Assembly (NCBI GenBank): GCA_022925895.1
Contig: JAKSYS010000105.1
Coordinates: 55,808-119,807, forward strand
Direction of reading: 5' to 3'
DNA: 64,000 nt
DNA from: Fragilaria crotonensis
Lineage: Eukaryota; Bacillariophyta; Fragilariophyceae; Fragilariales; Fragilariaceae
Shown here: in pieces, positions 1-9,581 of the stretch
Numbering within the stretch: the first letter of the stretch is position 1
How the letters are laid out: the number at the start of each line of letters is the position of its first letter
The notes under the pieces: model-generated
Seen by the model: only the letters and a program-made list of their open reading frames with translations
What the model was told of the DNA's origin: nothing
Database searches by the model: none
Program-made: the position numbers and the translations under genes

Positions 1-1151
1 GTACACCAATCGACCCTTTTTGACTCAAACTTCACAGCTTTCTTACTCTTTATCTGATGTCCGTTTCGCTTCATAAATCCATTCCAGTAGCCCCAGCCGA
101 GGAGGAGAGGACCACCGCCAGGATCATCGGATTTCATTCGATATTGAACGTTGTGCTTCTGTTTCCATTCTCTGATCTCCGATTCAAATGAAGTCCCAGC
201 AACGATAGAGTTTGCCAGCTGAAGTCCAGCTGTAACATTGATAGGCGATCGCATTCGTGATAGCTGCGCAATCAGGTCGACAATACAGGGTTCGACAGTG
301 AGCATTGGAGATGGAGTTCCTTGGCGCACAGCAGGGTTTACTTTCTTTCTTGTTACTCTCGACCGAACCGTATATTTGCTGATTGTCTCTGTCTCGACGC
401 CATGTTTTTGCTTCGCGGCAGCTATGATTCTGGTAAGTAGTCCTCTCTCTGCTCGTTGGTTTCTCATCTTTGCATTTTCTCTCACCAAAATATACTCTGC
501 TGCAGCCTCTGCCGTGGCAAGCTGCACCCGTGCTTTCAGGTCTCGGAAGGTTGCCATGGTTGTGCCTTTTGGACGACCAAAGAGAGTTACGATTGCCCTT
601 CCTGCTGTTTCTGCTGCCTCCACATCATCGCTGGCGGCGGGTTCTAAAGATCCTTGATTTGTGCTGGTCTCGTCAACAAGAAGCTGACTAAGTTCCCCCT
701 GGTGCCTTCCTTCACTTTCGGATTCCTGCTGGACGGGCATGACAGTGGTCTGAATTGGCTCCTCTTCGTGGTGTGAGCCATCATCATTTTGTGGGCGGTC
801 CTCAATCTTGTCGTCAGCCGTGTGTTCTGCCGATCGCAGCGTCAAAATTGCAGTGTCGTAAGTTATTTCCCCGCAGTCATCGAGTTGAGGAGTGTTTTGT
901 CGCTTTCTCAATTGATTCTGAATCATATTCTTTGTCAACCATGGAAGTACATGTTGCATTTTCTGCACTGTCGCAGTGATGCTTCCATATGGTATTTTAC
1001 CGCCATTTTTGGTTTTGACAGCTTCCAGCTCCCTGACAATACGATTGAGATTGAGGGTCAATATGTCCTTGGAATGCTTGCATATTGGCTTTACTTTGTA
1101 ATTTGAAGGTCTTGTTCTACTTGTCTTCTTGTTGTTGTTAGTTGCCGCCAT
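1..1151 (-). CDS. Transposase-like protein, N-terminal part, cut by left window edge
   Basis: An uninterrupted reading frame of 383 codons starts at an ATG at 1151-1149 on the minus strand and runs off the window at base 1 without a stop. The N-terminus is basic. A helix-turn-helix-like stretch lies at about residues 45-85 and an acidic, Gln/Glu-rich linker at about 110-185. A GRPKGTT motif is at 192-198, a second HTH-like segment at about 235-266, and the conserved-looking GWGYWNGFMKRNG at about 352-364. The two DNA-binding-like segments followed by a W..GFMKR block resemble the DNA-binding region of Tc5/CENP-B-like (pogo-type) transposases. The catalytic DDE part would lie beyond the edge and cannot be seen. 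Family assignment is inference; that the frame is coding is well supported by its length. Confidence 0.6.
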   Translation of the reverse strand, partial: MAATNNNKKTSRTRPSNYKVKPICKHSKDILTLNLNRIVRELEAVKTKNGGKIPYGSITATVQKMQHVLPWLTKNMIQNQLRKRQNTPQLDDCGEITYDTAILTLRSAEHTADDKIEDRPQNDDGSHHEEEPIQTTVMPVQQESESEGRHQGELSQLLVDETSTNQGSLEPAASDDVEAAETAGRAIVTLFGRPKGTTMATFRDLKARVQLATAEAAAEYILVRENAKMRNQRAERGLLTRIIAAAKQKHGVETETISKYTVRSRVTRKKVNPAVRQGTPSPMLTVEPCIVDLIAQLSRMRSPINVTAGLQLANSIVAGTSFESEIREWKQKHNVQYRMKSDDPGGGPLLLGWGYWNGFMKRNGHQIKSKKAVKFESKRVDWC

Positions 1152-3411
1152 GATCACAATCTTTGTTTTAAAGAACTTGTGAGTTGCAAGATGTCGTACC
1201 AAGTACCGGCACCAGCATACTCCAGTACGAAGGCTTCAGATAAGACAGTGCTACGCATACTGCCAGTCATATACAACATATGCATACAACATCAGGGGAG
1301 GTTTATGGCGCGATGAACATAGTGGTAAAACCGTTATCTAGAATTCTTTAAATCATTTAAAAACATACGGTTTCCATATGTATAAATAGAATGGGAGGTC
1401 CGGCTCAATGGTGTAAGTTTTGTGAATTCCAAAACTGCCGAACCTCCGTCTTTCAGTGTCCATATCAGCAAACAGGCCTCTGGAGTGATTGTTGCTCCCT
1501 GCAAACATCAGGAGCTCCACATGGCAAGGAATATTTTTCCCGGTTGTGATATCTTGATTCGACTTGAATTGAGTGAGTTGTCACATTCGAAGTGAATATT
1601 ACATCGTTTAGGGACTCAAATTTTTTTAGGGACTCCAAGCCATTTTTAGGTGGTACTACGGTTAGTACCTGGTACCAGTACTCGGACTACTTGTGTACCA
1701 GTTGACTGGGCTACTAAGTACTCGGACACAGTACTGGTACCAGGTATTGGAGTACATTCCACACTAAGTCCAATTTTGTTGATTTCTTTGAAAAATCAAT
1801 TTCAACTTCATGACAACTACTCCAGTTCTCAGTGCTGTATAACTCCTCAAGATCATGCATGTGAATGAAAGTTATGATAGCTTTAAGCTTCTGTAGTACT
1901 TGAAATCTTGCATTTCTGAATGCCACTCCTCAGAAGTATTGGCCCATGTACCACTTATCATCCTTAGTACTACAGGATAGGCTTGTGCTTTATACTCTAG
2001 GTGCAAATATTTTCTGAGTGTCAGCACTCACACATTTTGTGCACTATTTGTAGTAAACTGGAACCCACAGGAATTCTTGTCAGTGGTATGGGTTTCGTGA
2101 CATCATGTGGAAGGCTTTTCAACAACCCCCTCATGCTCTGCTGCTATGAAAGAAGAAACAGCAATAAGCATATCCGACAAGGAAATGGAAGTTGTTGTAT
2201 CAGAGTTGGAGTCCCACCTGGACATGTGACAAGGCAAACAACAAAAATCAACATCAAGTGATCAAAGTGGCTGATTGATCCAGTTGACTGTTGACATGCT
2301 GATCTTGTAATCACATGCCTATGTCATGCTAAGGTATGAGGCCTTTAAAAAGAACCTTCCTTTCCTTTCCTCTACTGAAGTCTGTGCAGTTATGCTTTGG
2401 CAGCTCCAATATGGAGACAGCAAACAAAACCAACAGCAGGCAATGGGGCCAGCAACTATGTTGCTCACTCAATGGTCTAGAAAACTTTCAAGGCATCCTC
2501 AGCTTAGTCTATTTTACTTCTCATTCTCTTCTTAATTGGATTTACTAAAATGACCTTTCAATTATTACTTCTTGTTTATGTCACATAACAAGTCATGCTG
2601 CCTGATACCCATGCATATCCATCATCCAGCACCTTTATCATTGGATTCGTGGGCATGCTCTGCTAAAGAAAGAACATGCTCTAGTTGCTAGCTGATGATG
2701 TGGTTTTATGCTTGAAATCTTTGGTATGTGCATGCATTGCTTGCTGGGACAGCATTGCTTGGACATGAGCATGCATTCTTGGACAGAACAACCACATTAG
2801 TCAACATGCATGATGGTATCTATCACTGTTGCTTGTTAAAGACTTAGTAGTTACAACAATTGGGATGCCTGCCATCATGCCACATTGTTTTAAGAACAGT
2901 AGTAAGCCCAATAGAAGCACAACATATGTCATAAATATTGATGGCAACTTGTGCTTTATCTTCAGGACCTGGAATGGGCACTCCATATGCTGTCACACAC
3001 ATCCATGATTGCATCAAGTCATCATGGAGTGATTCATAGAAGTTGCTTTGTTTTGCAAAGTCAACAATGTCAGAATCCTTGACATTTTCTACGTTGTCCT
3101 TCTTGAGGTCATGAAGCAAACAAGATACTGGCAGTAGATCTTTTTCTTAGTGCAAAGACAGAGTGGAGGTTGCATGTAAGATGTTACAGATATTTGTAAA
3201 AATCCAATTTACTGGAACTCTTATCTTTTCAACATAACACTCAACATGTAGAGTTTTGTTAGTACTGGCGAAAGTACTGGAGTATGTTACTGTCATCATC
3301 TGTAGGACTTCTACGCTGACGACTCCAGTACTGTAGCCAGTAATTATTCCGTACTACTTGTAATACTGTACTCTACTATCAGTAGAGGACAAAATCGAGT
3401 GCAATGACTCG
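1152..3411. other. Intergenic, decayed repeat DNA, CpG-poor
   Basis: No convincing gene is seen. Short open frames here, for example 2844-3119 (-), show no recognisable domain. From about 2177 to 3091 the DNA contains only one CpG (at 2648) and is rich in TG and CA dinucleotides, as expected of an old methylated transposon. The flanks at 1200-1780 and 3240-3370 are rich in GTAC-containing palindromes. Confidence 0.6.
1666..1746. repeat. 17-bp perfect inverted repeat (GTACC-type)
   Basis: TACCTGGTACCAGTACT at 1666-1682 is the exact reverse complement of AGTACTGGTACCAGGTA at 1730-1746, with a 47-nt spacer. Each arm contains the internal palindrome CTGGTACCAG. It could form a cruciform or be the end structure of a small non-autonomous element; no function can be assigned. 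Confidence 0.8.
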
Positions 3412-3792
3412 GTGGCAAAACAACAATACTGGAGAGTCACAGCCGCACTCCGGTGGGTGGCAAAACGAATATACTGTGTAATGTAGGGGGCATGACCAGC
3501 AATATCTTTTGGGACTGCACAATGCATTGCGTACTGCACACCCCATTTTTTTTGCATCGGAGTCCCGTATTCGCGATTGACTAATTCGAGTGGCAAAAAC
3601 ACGGATCGAGTGGCAAAACAACGCACTGTTCACGTAAAAAATTTGCCACCCTACGTGCCACCAGGGTGGCAAAAATAACTGGGAAAATTTTGAACGATAC
3701 TGTAACCAGAGGCACCGTATCTACAAGTGTCTACAGACCTATCCTGTACACACATACTGACCAGAATGGAAAATACCACTTCGGTGGCAAAA
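3412..3792. repeat. Array of six GTGGCAAAA motifs with a hairpin
   Basis: The nonamer GTGGCAAAA occurs exactly at 3412-3420, 3457-3465, 3590-3598, 3610-3618, 3666-3674 and 3784-3792, all on the plus strand. The fifth copy forms the right arm of a perfect 11-bp stem (TTTGCCACCCT at 3642-3652 with AGGGTGGCAAA at 3663-3673, 10-nt loop). The array ends about 270 bp upstream of the SERF-like start codon, so it may be a regulatory cluster or part of a repeat. Confidence 0.6.
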
Positions 3793-4063
3793 AGCAATAA
3801 ATGTACCGGTATTTACAATACATAGTGCCGCTCATGGTTGAAAACAAACCCATACCGTGTATTTTTTACTGGCACGACTGCATCGCGGACGTGTACGACG
3901 ACAGAGAATGCTTTTTGCAATACACGTTGTCCACCATTTTCTCCCCTTGAGATAACGAAAAACCAACGAAAAAAAACTGGCATTATCGGGGGTTCCTCGC
4001 CCGCTCTTATTTCCCTTCTCCAGTTTCAACATCCTCAATCGAATACAATCTCAACAATCCATC

Positions 4064-4426
4064 ATGACCCGTGGCGATCAGAGAGAACGTGATCGGGCCA
4101 AAGCTCGTGCCAAATTGGAAGACAAACAAAAACAAGTCAAGGTAGGGTGGAGTTGGTCGTGTTCGTGGTTTCTAGTATTGTTTCTACGTGCACTGACTTG
4201 CTCATGTTTTTGCCAGGTCGGAAGCAAATTGTCTCGCAACCTTAACGACGCGCTTGCCTTGGAAGCGAAGGTTCAATCGAAAAGAGCCATGCAAGAACAG
4301 CAATCAAATCAACAACAAGGAGGATCATCAGTAAAGCCGAAACCAAAACGAGAAGCGAACCCTTCACTCGACGCGTTGTTGGATGCCGGGTTGACCGGAA
4401 GTAAAACGAAGGCAGCAGGCAAGTAG
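4064..4426 (+). CDS. SERF/4F5-family-like small protein, one intron
   Basis: The start is the ATG at 4064 (MTRGDQRERDRAKARAKLED), which matches the N-terminal signature of the 4F5/SERF family: small, highly charged proteins, some of which promote amyloid aggregation. A canonical intron is placed at 4142-4216 (AAG|GTAGGG ... TTGCCAG|GTCGG), 75 nt long. The spliced protein is 95 residues: the charged N-terminus, then a Gln-rich linker (about residues 50-62), a Lys/Pro-rich part and a C-terminal SLDALLDAGL segment. The intron is a multiple of three and has no stop, so the unspliced frame is also open (120 residues) and gains 25 mostly hydrophobic residues. The 4F5 match covers only the first 25 residues or so; the rest is not recognised. 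Confidence 0.72.
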   Translation: MTRGDQRERDRAKARAKLEDKQKQVKVGWSWSCSWFLVLFLRALTCSCFCQVGSKLSRNLNDALALEAKVQSKRAMQEQQSNQQQGGSSVKPKPKREANPSLDALLDAGLTGSKTKAAGK

Positions 4427-4808
4427 AACACTGCTGACTTGGACACAGTTCGGGCGAGTCATCGAGTCAGATCGTCGCTTGTAGATCATGCGTCGGTGAG
4501 AATATTTTGAAAACAAGGAGAAGCTGTAATGGCGAGTGCGTTCGTTGGTGCGAAACCAGTTAATTTGCTAAGTCTAAGGACAATATCCGAGTGTGAGACC
4601 GTTCCTGAGCTGCAGCATCTTTAGTCGTTCATGGTGCCTGCCAGTATTTGGTAACTTGGCTACGTGGGAAACACCGTACCTCGTGCAAGTTTCACATGCT
4701 GTGCTCTGTATTTAGGGAGTGGCTAGTCAACGTTGGTTGTCATGTTGGCGCTCCCTTTAGTGTTCGTGCTACTAGTACTGCATACCTCGTTCCTATGGAT
4801 TCGATCAT
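4427..4808. other. Intergenic, nothing recognised
   Basis: This stretch of about 380 bp lies between the convergent SERF-like gene and the cyclotransferase-like gene. No conserved ORF, RNA or strong repeat is seen; it presumably holds both 3' ends. Confidence 0.5.
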
Positions 4809-5378
4809 TCACATTGACAGTTGGTCGAGTTGTAGTCGACAGGGTCGAACCGTTGATTGAAGGTACCAGTCCAATTTGGTCTCTAGGAAAGCATCGTAGT
4901 CCCACTCTCTCGCGAGGTCAAGGTCTGTTACGGGATTTGACCACACGTAACACTGCGCGTCATGAGAAATCAGGTCGCACGTGACTTTGACTTCACGTCG
5001 TACGTATTCATCTCCCTCGAACCAATCCAGTATCTTGAGTTCGTCGTCTGACAGACCTTGTAGTAACAAACCTTTCGTCACACTACCACGGCTGCAGGGA
5101 ATCATGCCTGGAAACACATGATCCTTGACGGGGTGACGACGATAGTTGGGCAAGACTGCAGGCACGAACATGTCAGGAACTCGACTTAACAACACCTTCA
5201 GCACTTGTGGTGCCATCAGCGTTCCATACACAAACACGGAGGAACGACCGGTAGGGACCATCGTTTCCTCGGATTTGACAATTTGCCTTGTGCACTCAAT
5301 ACCGGAGTACTCAGAGTACTGTTGCATTCTACTGTAGTCTGTACTGTATGTATGTCTCGTCATTTTCGCCCTATGCAT
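4809..5378 (-). CDS. Gamma-glutamylcyclotransferase / AIG2-like protein
   Basis: This 189-residue frame starts at the ATG at 5378; a second ATG follows five codons later and a third at residue 40, just before the domain. The AIG2/GGCT-like fold begins with VFVYGTLM (residues 48-55), the phosphate/substrate-binding loop of the family. It continues with PAVL..YRRHPVKD, a PGMIPC turn and LLLQGLSDDELKILDWFEGDEY. Glu121 in the FEG motif is at the position of the catalytic acid. These enzymes turn gamma-glutamyl amines or peptides into 5-oxoproline, in glutathione or gamma-glutamylamine turnover. The first 40 residues are not part of the domain and may be untranslated or a targeting extension. The exact substrate class is not decided by sequence alone. 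Confidence 0.82.
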   Translation of the reverse strand: MHRAKMTRHTYSTDYSRMQQYSEYSGIECTRQIVKSEETMVPTGRSSVFVYGTLMAPQVLKVLLSRVPDMFVPAVLPNYRRHPVKDHVFPGMIPCSRGSVTKGLLLQGLSDDELKILDWFEGDEYVRREVKVTCDLISHDAQCYVWSNPVTDLDLAREWDYDAFLETKLDWYLQSTVRPCRLQLDQLSM

Positions 5379-6360
5379 ATGTCATACTTGTACCGAGCCA
5401 AGGCCATTTTATATCCTACTATACCGTAGAGAGAGAGTAGAGTTACTCTCGTAGCGTAGTAGAGATTTGGTACTACCGGTAGCGTGACAGTACCGGTACC
5501 GAAGAAAAACGAAGGCAAGAAATCTACCGGTAGCAATACTTCGTACCTGGAACTTCGTACAGCAAAAACCTTAACAGTTGTTACCTGGCACCGGTACCAG
5601 GTACTTGTACTTGTACCATGTTTTGTTAAGTGCCTATCATATGCATATGCATTCTGTGTATGACATATCCTACTCCTTTTTAAATTTGCTTTGTGCGTGT
5701 GTGTGTGTGTGTGTCTGTTACGGAGTATGACCACTCTGGGGTACTGTTGTACTGTTACGTGGATTACATGTACTACAGGTCTACAGTACATAAATCGACG
5801 GTAATTCATGTTGAAACGACAGTGTCTTACTTTACTGTAGTACTGTACTGTACGTATTCAAAGTTACTGGATGGAATAGTCATTGAATTCGTTGTAAAGC
5901 ACAGGTTGCTTCACAAATGCTACTTACTGTACGTGCCATGCGATGAACTGCAATACTGGGGCATGAGCGCAACACTGGGGGTAGACTGTGTACTCATGTA
6001 TTATATCATAAACGTTACTAAAGTAACGTTACGGTAGTAGATTTTCCCTGACTAGTACTGAAGTGACACGAGATGCTCTACGTAGATCAAAAATACCACC
6101 CTGACAACAGCAGTACATTCACGCTTTATTCCTACTGAATTGAGTGGTAGTTTTAGATGATTTGGTAACACCGTGGGTACTCAAACTCGGTGTCAAAATG
6201 TTACTTCTGACTTAAGTAGAACGTTACTGGGAAGAACTCTCACTTTGTGGTACTTGTACTTTAAAGTTCTCTGGAATATTCAGTACCTGGTACTCAGATA
6301 CATCGTACTTGTACTCAGATTGCGAGCACTACATATTCATATATCAATTAATGCAAGCCC
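5379..6360. other. Intergenic with GTAC palindromes and a GT microsatellite
   Basis: This stretch holds many GGTACC/CCGGTA/AGTACT palindromes (for example 5468-5510 and 5585-5620), a short (GT)n run at about 5696-5713 and a TAACGTTACTAAAGTAACGTTAC motif region near 6008-6032. No gene is supported. The 5' end of the Crypton element may lie here, but no terminal repeat was found. Confidence 0.5.
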
Positions 6361-8436
6361 ATGATGGCAACTGAAACACAGGCAGCAAACGACGACGACG
6401 ACCATGCAGATGGCTGGTTTTTTCCCATGGATAAGCCAAAGTACCACACATACATTGCCTCTCTTATGAGATTCGCTCATGGGCGCCAGACTCCATATCC
6501 GAATACAAAGATTTTCACTCGTGAAGAAATGATTGCAGTGACGCCCATGCAAGTGCGAAATTGGATGTGCATGAAGGCTTTTGGAAAAACGGCTATTGTA
6601 TCAACCGACCGACCACTCCGTTGTAGAGGAAATACGCTGGCTCAAATGAAGAAGTGCTCGTCTCATTACTTCCCAAACAAGCTGTCCCAGTGGATGGATG
6701 GGAAAGGGAACCCGACCAAATCACAGTGCGTCAATGAGGTCATTTCCCTTGTGTATAAATTCGAGGTCCGACAAGAGGGTTCTGACAGCCAATGCAAGCG
6801 ACCGCTCCGACAGGATGAGTTTTATATGACGTTGGCTTTGTTGAAAGCATCTCGAAAGAATGATTTTGCGCACAAATGGCTTTATCCGATGATTTCCCTT
6901 TGGCAGTATCATTTAATTGGGCGAGTCGACGACTGCTGTAATTTTAAGGTTCGTGACCCGAGAGGACACCCAAATTTTGATTTCGCAATTAAGACAAAAG
7001 TCCGATGGAGTAAAAATGTGCATGAAGAGCGAAAATGCCCTGACCAAATCCTACTCGCGTCGATGGATACGAGAACATGCGTTGTTTATAACCTCGCTAT
7101 ATACTTGGAGGAATTCTTGAGTCAACACCCAAGGGCCATATTGTTATTCACTGAACAAGCCCCGGGACCAAATGCGGTTAAAAATCTCATTTGTAGATAC
7201 CGAAGTCGGATCCAAAAGGAAGTCTGGTTGCATGAAGACTTCAAACGATTGGCTGATGAAGATGACGAGGATGGTGTCGGTACCCACTCGTATCGCAAGT
7301 TCCCATCAACGTATGCACGGTCAAATGGGTGCTCACCAGATGAAATTGAGATTCGAGGGCGGTGGAAACAACAAGGACAACGAGTGGTCTTTCGGTACAT
7401 CGATGTCAAGCAGTTGTTTATCGATGCAAAGGTTGCAGCAGCTCTCTGTATTGGAGGTCCCATCAAGTATGAATTGTCGGTAGATGTGGAGGTAAGAACG
7501 GCAGTAACAAATGACTGGCTATTCACTAACGTGGTTCCTTGTATTCGTGCAAGGTTTTCTGGCGATTCAAGATTGTGTCGTGTGCTTGGTCTCTCGCTTC
7601 TTTTTGGCTGCTTAGATGAAGAGCTTTCGATGGAACTTCCTCCCTTTGTTGTCGCGAGAGTTCAGAATGCGTGGGAGGCTCTGCGCTTGCAAGCAGCAGT
7701 AGCCAACAACAATCCAGTGCACCGAGTGCCTCTACATGTGTATCGTATTAATGATACGCTATGTATTGATCCTGTGGTGGTGCAGCGTGAAGAAGGTGGT
7801 GCGCCTGGAGTCCCTGCTACTAATGCTGGTGGTCACGGCAACCAGCAGCAGCGTGACAACGATTCGTATCAAGCCCTTTTGATACAACTGCAGCATCAAA
7901 GACAGCAGATGACGGGCATGGAACAGCGCATTGATGGTTCTCTCAATTCATTTCGGACCTGGACAAGGAGTCAGTTTACGATCATCAACAACAATATACG
8001 TCGATTTGGAGGCTCAATACAAGGAGGGTTGGCGAGGCAAGATCCAGCACAAGCACTGGAAAGGCGAGCTGCTGCAAACCAGCAGATGGATGCCGTGGAA
8101 AACGAAATTGGTGGTGGCTACTACGTTTCCCTATCGCCAGCGCCGAAGACTTTGTACGAGCTGCACACCGAGTGGCAGTTCGGCATAGGGGGTAGAAAAC
8201 CTGCACGGTTGTGGAATTTGCGAGAAAGAGCCAAGCGAGCTGGTGGTGTAAAGCAAAAGTTTTACAGGAGAAGCGTTGTTTGGAAGTTGATTAATGGGCT
8301 CGTAAACAGGGGGTGCCATGTTCAGGAGGCCATCCACATGATCAAGGAAGCATACGGGCACAACTGTACCGTTTCGCAATACATCGACAAGATCATTAAA
8401 GATCGTCAAAATGGGGGGCATCCAAATCTTCGATAG
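6361..8436 (+). CDS. Crypton-type tyrosine recombinase with GCR1_C-like C-terminus
   Basis: An intact 691-residue frame from ATG 6361. The core matches a tyrosine recombinase. The box I Arg is R188 in LIGRVDD, a Lys-containing beta-hairpin region lies near 211-225, and the H-x-x-R pair is H309/R312 in THSYRKF. A Trp (W335 in GRW) stands at the second His/Trp position, and the nucleophile is Y346 in FRYID. A SAM-like DNA-binding region precedes it (about 60-180). A Gln-rich linker (about 480-570) leads to a C-terminal domain (about 590-690: YELHTEWQFGIGGRKPARLW ... RRSVVWKLI) that resembles the GCR1_C DNA-binding domain found in some fungal-type Cryptons. Such enzymes catalyse cut-and-paste of circular DNA intermediates. 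All five catalytic positions are present and the frame is unbroken, so this copy may be active or domesticated. No terminal repeats were found, as is usual for Cryptons. Confidence 0.83.
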   Translation: MMATETQAANDDDDHADGWFFPMDKPKYHTYIASLMRFAHGRQTPYPNTKIFTREEMIAVTPMQVRNWMCMKAFGKTAIVSTDRPLRCRGNTLAQMKKCSSHYFPNKLSQWMDGKGNPTKSQCVNEVISLVYKFEVRQEGSDSQCKRPLRQDEFYMTLALLKASRKNDFAHKWLYPMISLWQYHLIGRVDDCCNFKVRDPRGHPNFDFAIKTKVRWSKNVHEERKCPDQILLASMDTRTCVVYNLAIYLEEFLSQHPRAILLFTEQAPGPNAVKNLICRYRSRIQKEVWLHEDFKRLADEDDEDGVGTHSYRKFPSTYARSNGCSPDEIEIRGRWKQQGQRVVFRYIDVKQLFIDAKVAAALCIGGPIKYELSVDVEVRTAVTNDWLFTNVVPCIRARFSGDSRLCRVLGLSLLFGCLDEELSMELPPFVVARVQNAWEALRLQAAVANNNPVHRVPLHVYRINDTLCIDPVVVQREEGGAPGVPATNAGGHGNQQQRDNDSYQALLIQLQHQRQQMTGMEQRIDGSLNSFRTWTRSQFTIINNNIRRFGGSIQGGLARQDPAQALERRAAANQQMDAVENEIGGGYYVSLSPAPKTLYELHTEWQFGIGGRKPARLWNLRERAKRAGGVKQKFYRRSVVWKLINGLVNRGCHVQEAIHMIKEAYGHNCTVSQYIDKIIKDRQNGGHPNLR

Positions 8437-9191
8437 AAGTTTGCAATTGTTTCCTTGCCTACTATGAGTGGTGGTGCTCTACTAGTAAGGTTATCTATGA
8501 GTATTAGCTAGCTGTCGTGTTGCTTGGAAAAGGAAATAAGAAAGACATGGTGCAACGGAGGTACTCAAGTACAAGTACTTGTACGCGGAGGTCGGAGTAC
8601 AATACTCGAGCAATACGTGAAAATTCGAGTACTAGTACTTGTACAAGTATACGAAGTCCTGCATTCGGAGTACTGGGCACTCCATAATACAGTATTCGGA
8701 GTACGCGTCTTGGGACTTGACTTGCAGTAGATTGTCATGTGTGTACATTCTGTACGGGACCCTACGGTAACATCCTGCGTTATTATATTTCCTAGTTACT
8801 CTCGTAGTAGCTTACGTTGGTAGAAGGGTACTGCATACTATTATGAGAACAAAAAAGGTATGCTACTGTAGTAGGTCTTTTCCTACGGAGAGTACGACCA
8901 GTTTGGGGTTTGGGGGCACTGCGCGTCCTGTATCCTGTATCCTATCCTGTGGTATGTAGTCATATCATACTAGCACTCCGATCAGTTGTGAGGAACCCAC
9001 TAGTACAATATACATATGCTTGGTGCAATCTGCAATCTGCAATCTATGGTGCTCGGAGGCTCGGAGAGTTGGGCGGTCTCGGATAGGAAATGAACCACCG
9101 CGGTCTCGAAGACACCAGACTACAGATACAGCAAGAATGTATCTGGTAAACGTGCTCGTTACTTCAAAGGCCTAGACCATCTCGTTGAGAT
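8437..9191. other. Intergenic, GTAC-rich, no gene seen
   Basis: Contains dense AGTACAAGTACTTGTAC-type palindromic repeats at about 8566-8720 and no supported ORF. The right boundary of the Crypton element should be here. Confidence 0.5.
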
Positions 9192-9581
9192 TCAGCAGGC
9201 AAAGGAGCATCCCTGCATGACTGCTTGAGCGCGTTGCTTGGGCTCAGCTGAGAGTAAATATTCCATTGTCTGCAATGCAGTTTGGGTGGCATAATCGCCA
9301 CTGTCGAGAAGCGGTCCGGCGCTCCGTTCCAGTGGTTTCTCGCAGTATCCCTCAGCCACGGCTTGCGCGTAGTCAATAATCTTTCGTCTTGGAATGAAGG
9401 TGATATCTCCATTGATCCAGCAGCATAATTCAAAATCACTAGGAAAAGCCGCCCACTGCTCCCGGATGGTGCTAGGGACGTCTGTGTCTGGATTCAAAAC
9501 CACCAAGGGTCGAAAGGAGTCTCCCCATGGGGCGAAGGCAATTCGGTGATAGGTCGAGAGCGGGCTGTCTTCGCGTGACAT
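9192..9581 (-). CDS. Hypothetical protein, possibly a last exon
   Basis: The open frame extends upstream to 9632 without an ATG; the first ATG is at 9581 (MSREDSPLSTYHR). It gives 129 residues, with FELCCWINGDITFIP near the middle and EYLLSAEPKQRAQAVMQG near the end. Upstream, CAACAG at about 9636 could be a 3' splice site, so this may be the 3' exon of a longer gene beginning near the ATG at about 9654. No family is recognised. Codon content looks protein-like (few low-complexity runs, mixed charge), but the evidence is modest. Confidence 0.35.
   Translation of the reverse strand: MSREDSPLSTYHRIAFAPWGDSFRPLVVLNPDTDVPSTIREQWAAFPSDFELCCWINGDITFIPRRKIIDYAQAVAEGYCEKPLERSAGPLLDSGDYATQTALQTMEYLLSAEPKQRAQAVMQGCSFAC

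Noticed and set aside
5692-5715. GT microsatellite as a functional element
   Set aside because: A short simple repeat in intergenic DNA; nothing suggests more than slippage.
7122-7526. Minus-strand ORF opposite the Crypton recombinase
   Set aside because: It overlaps the catalytic domain on the other strand; no independent support.
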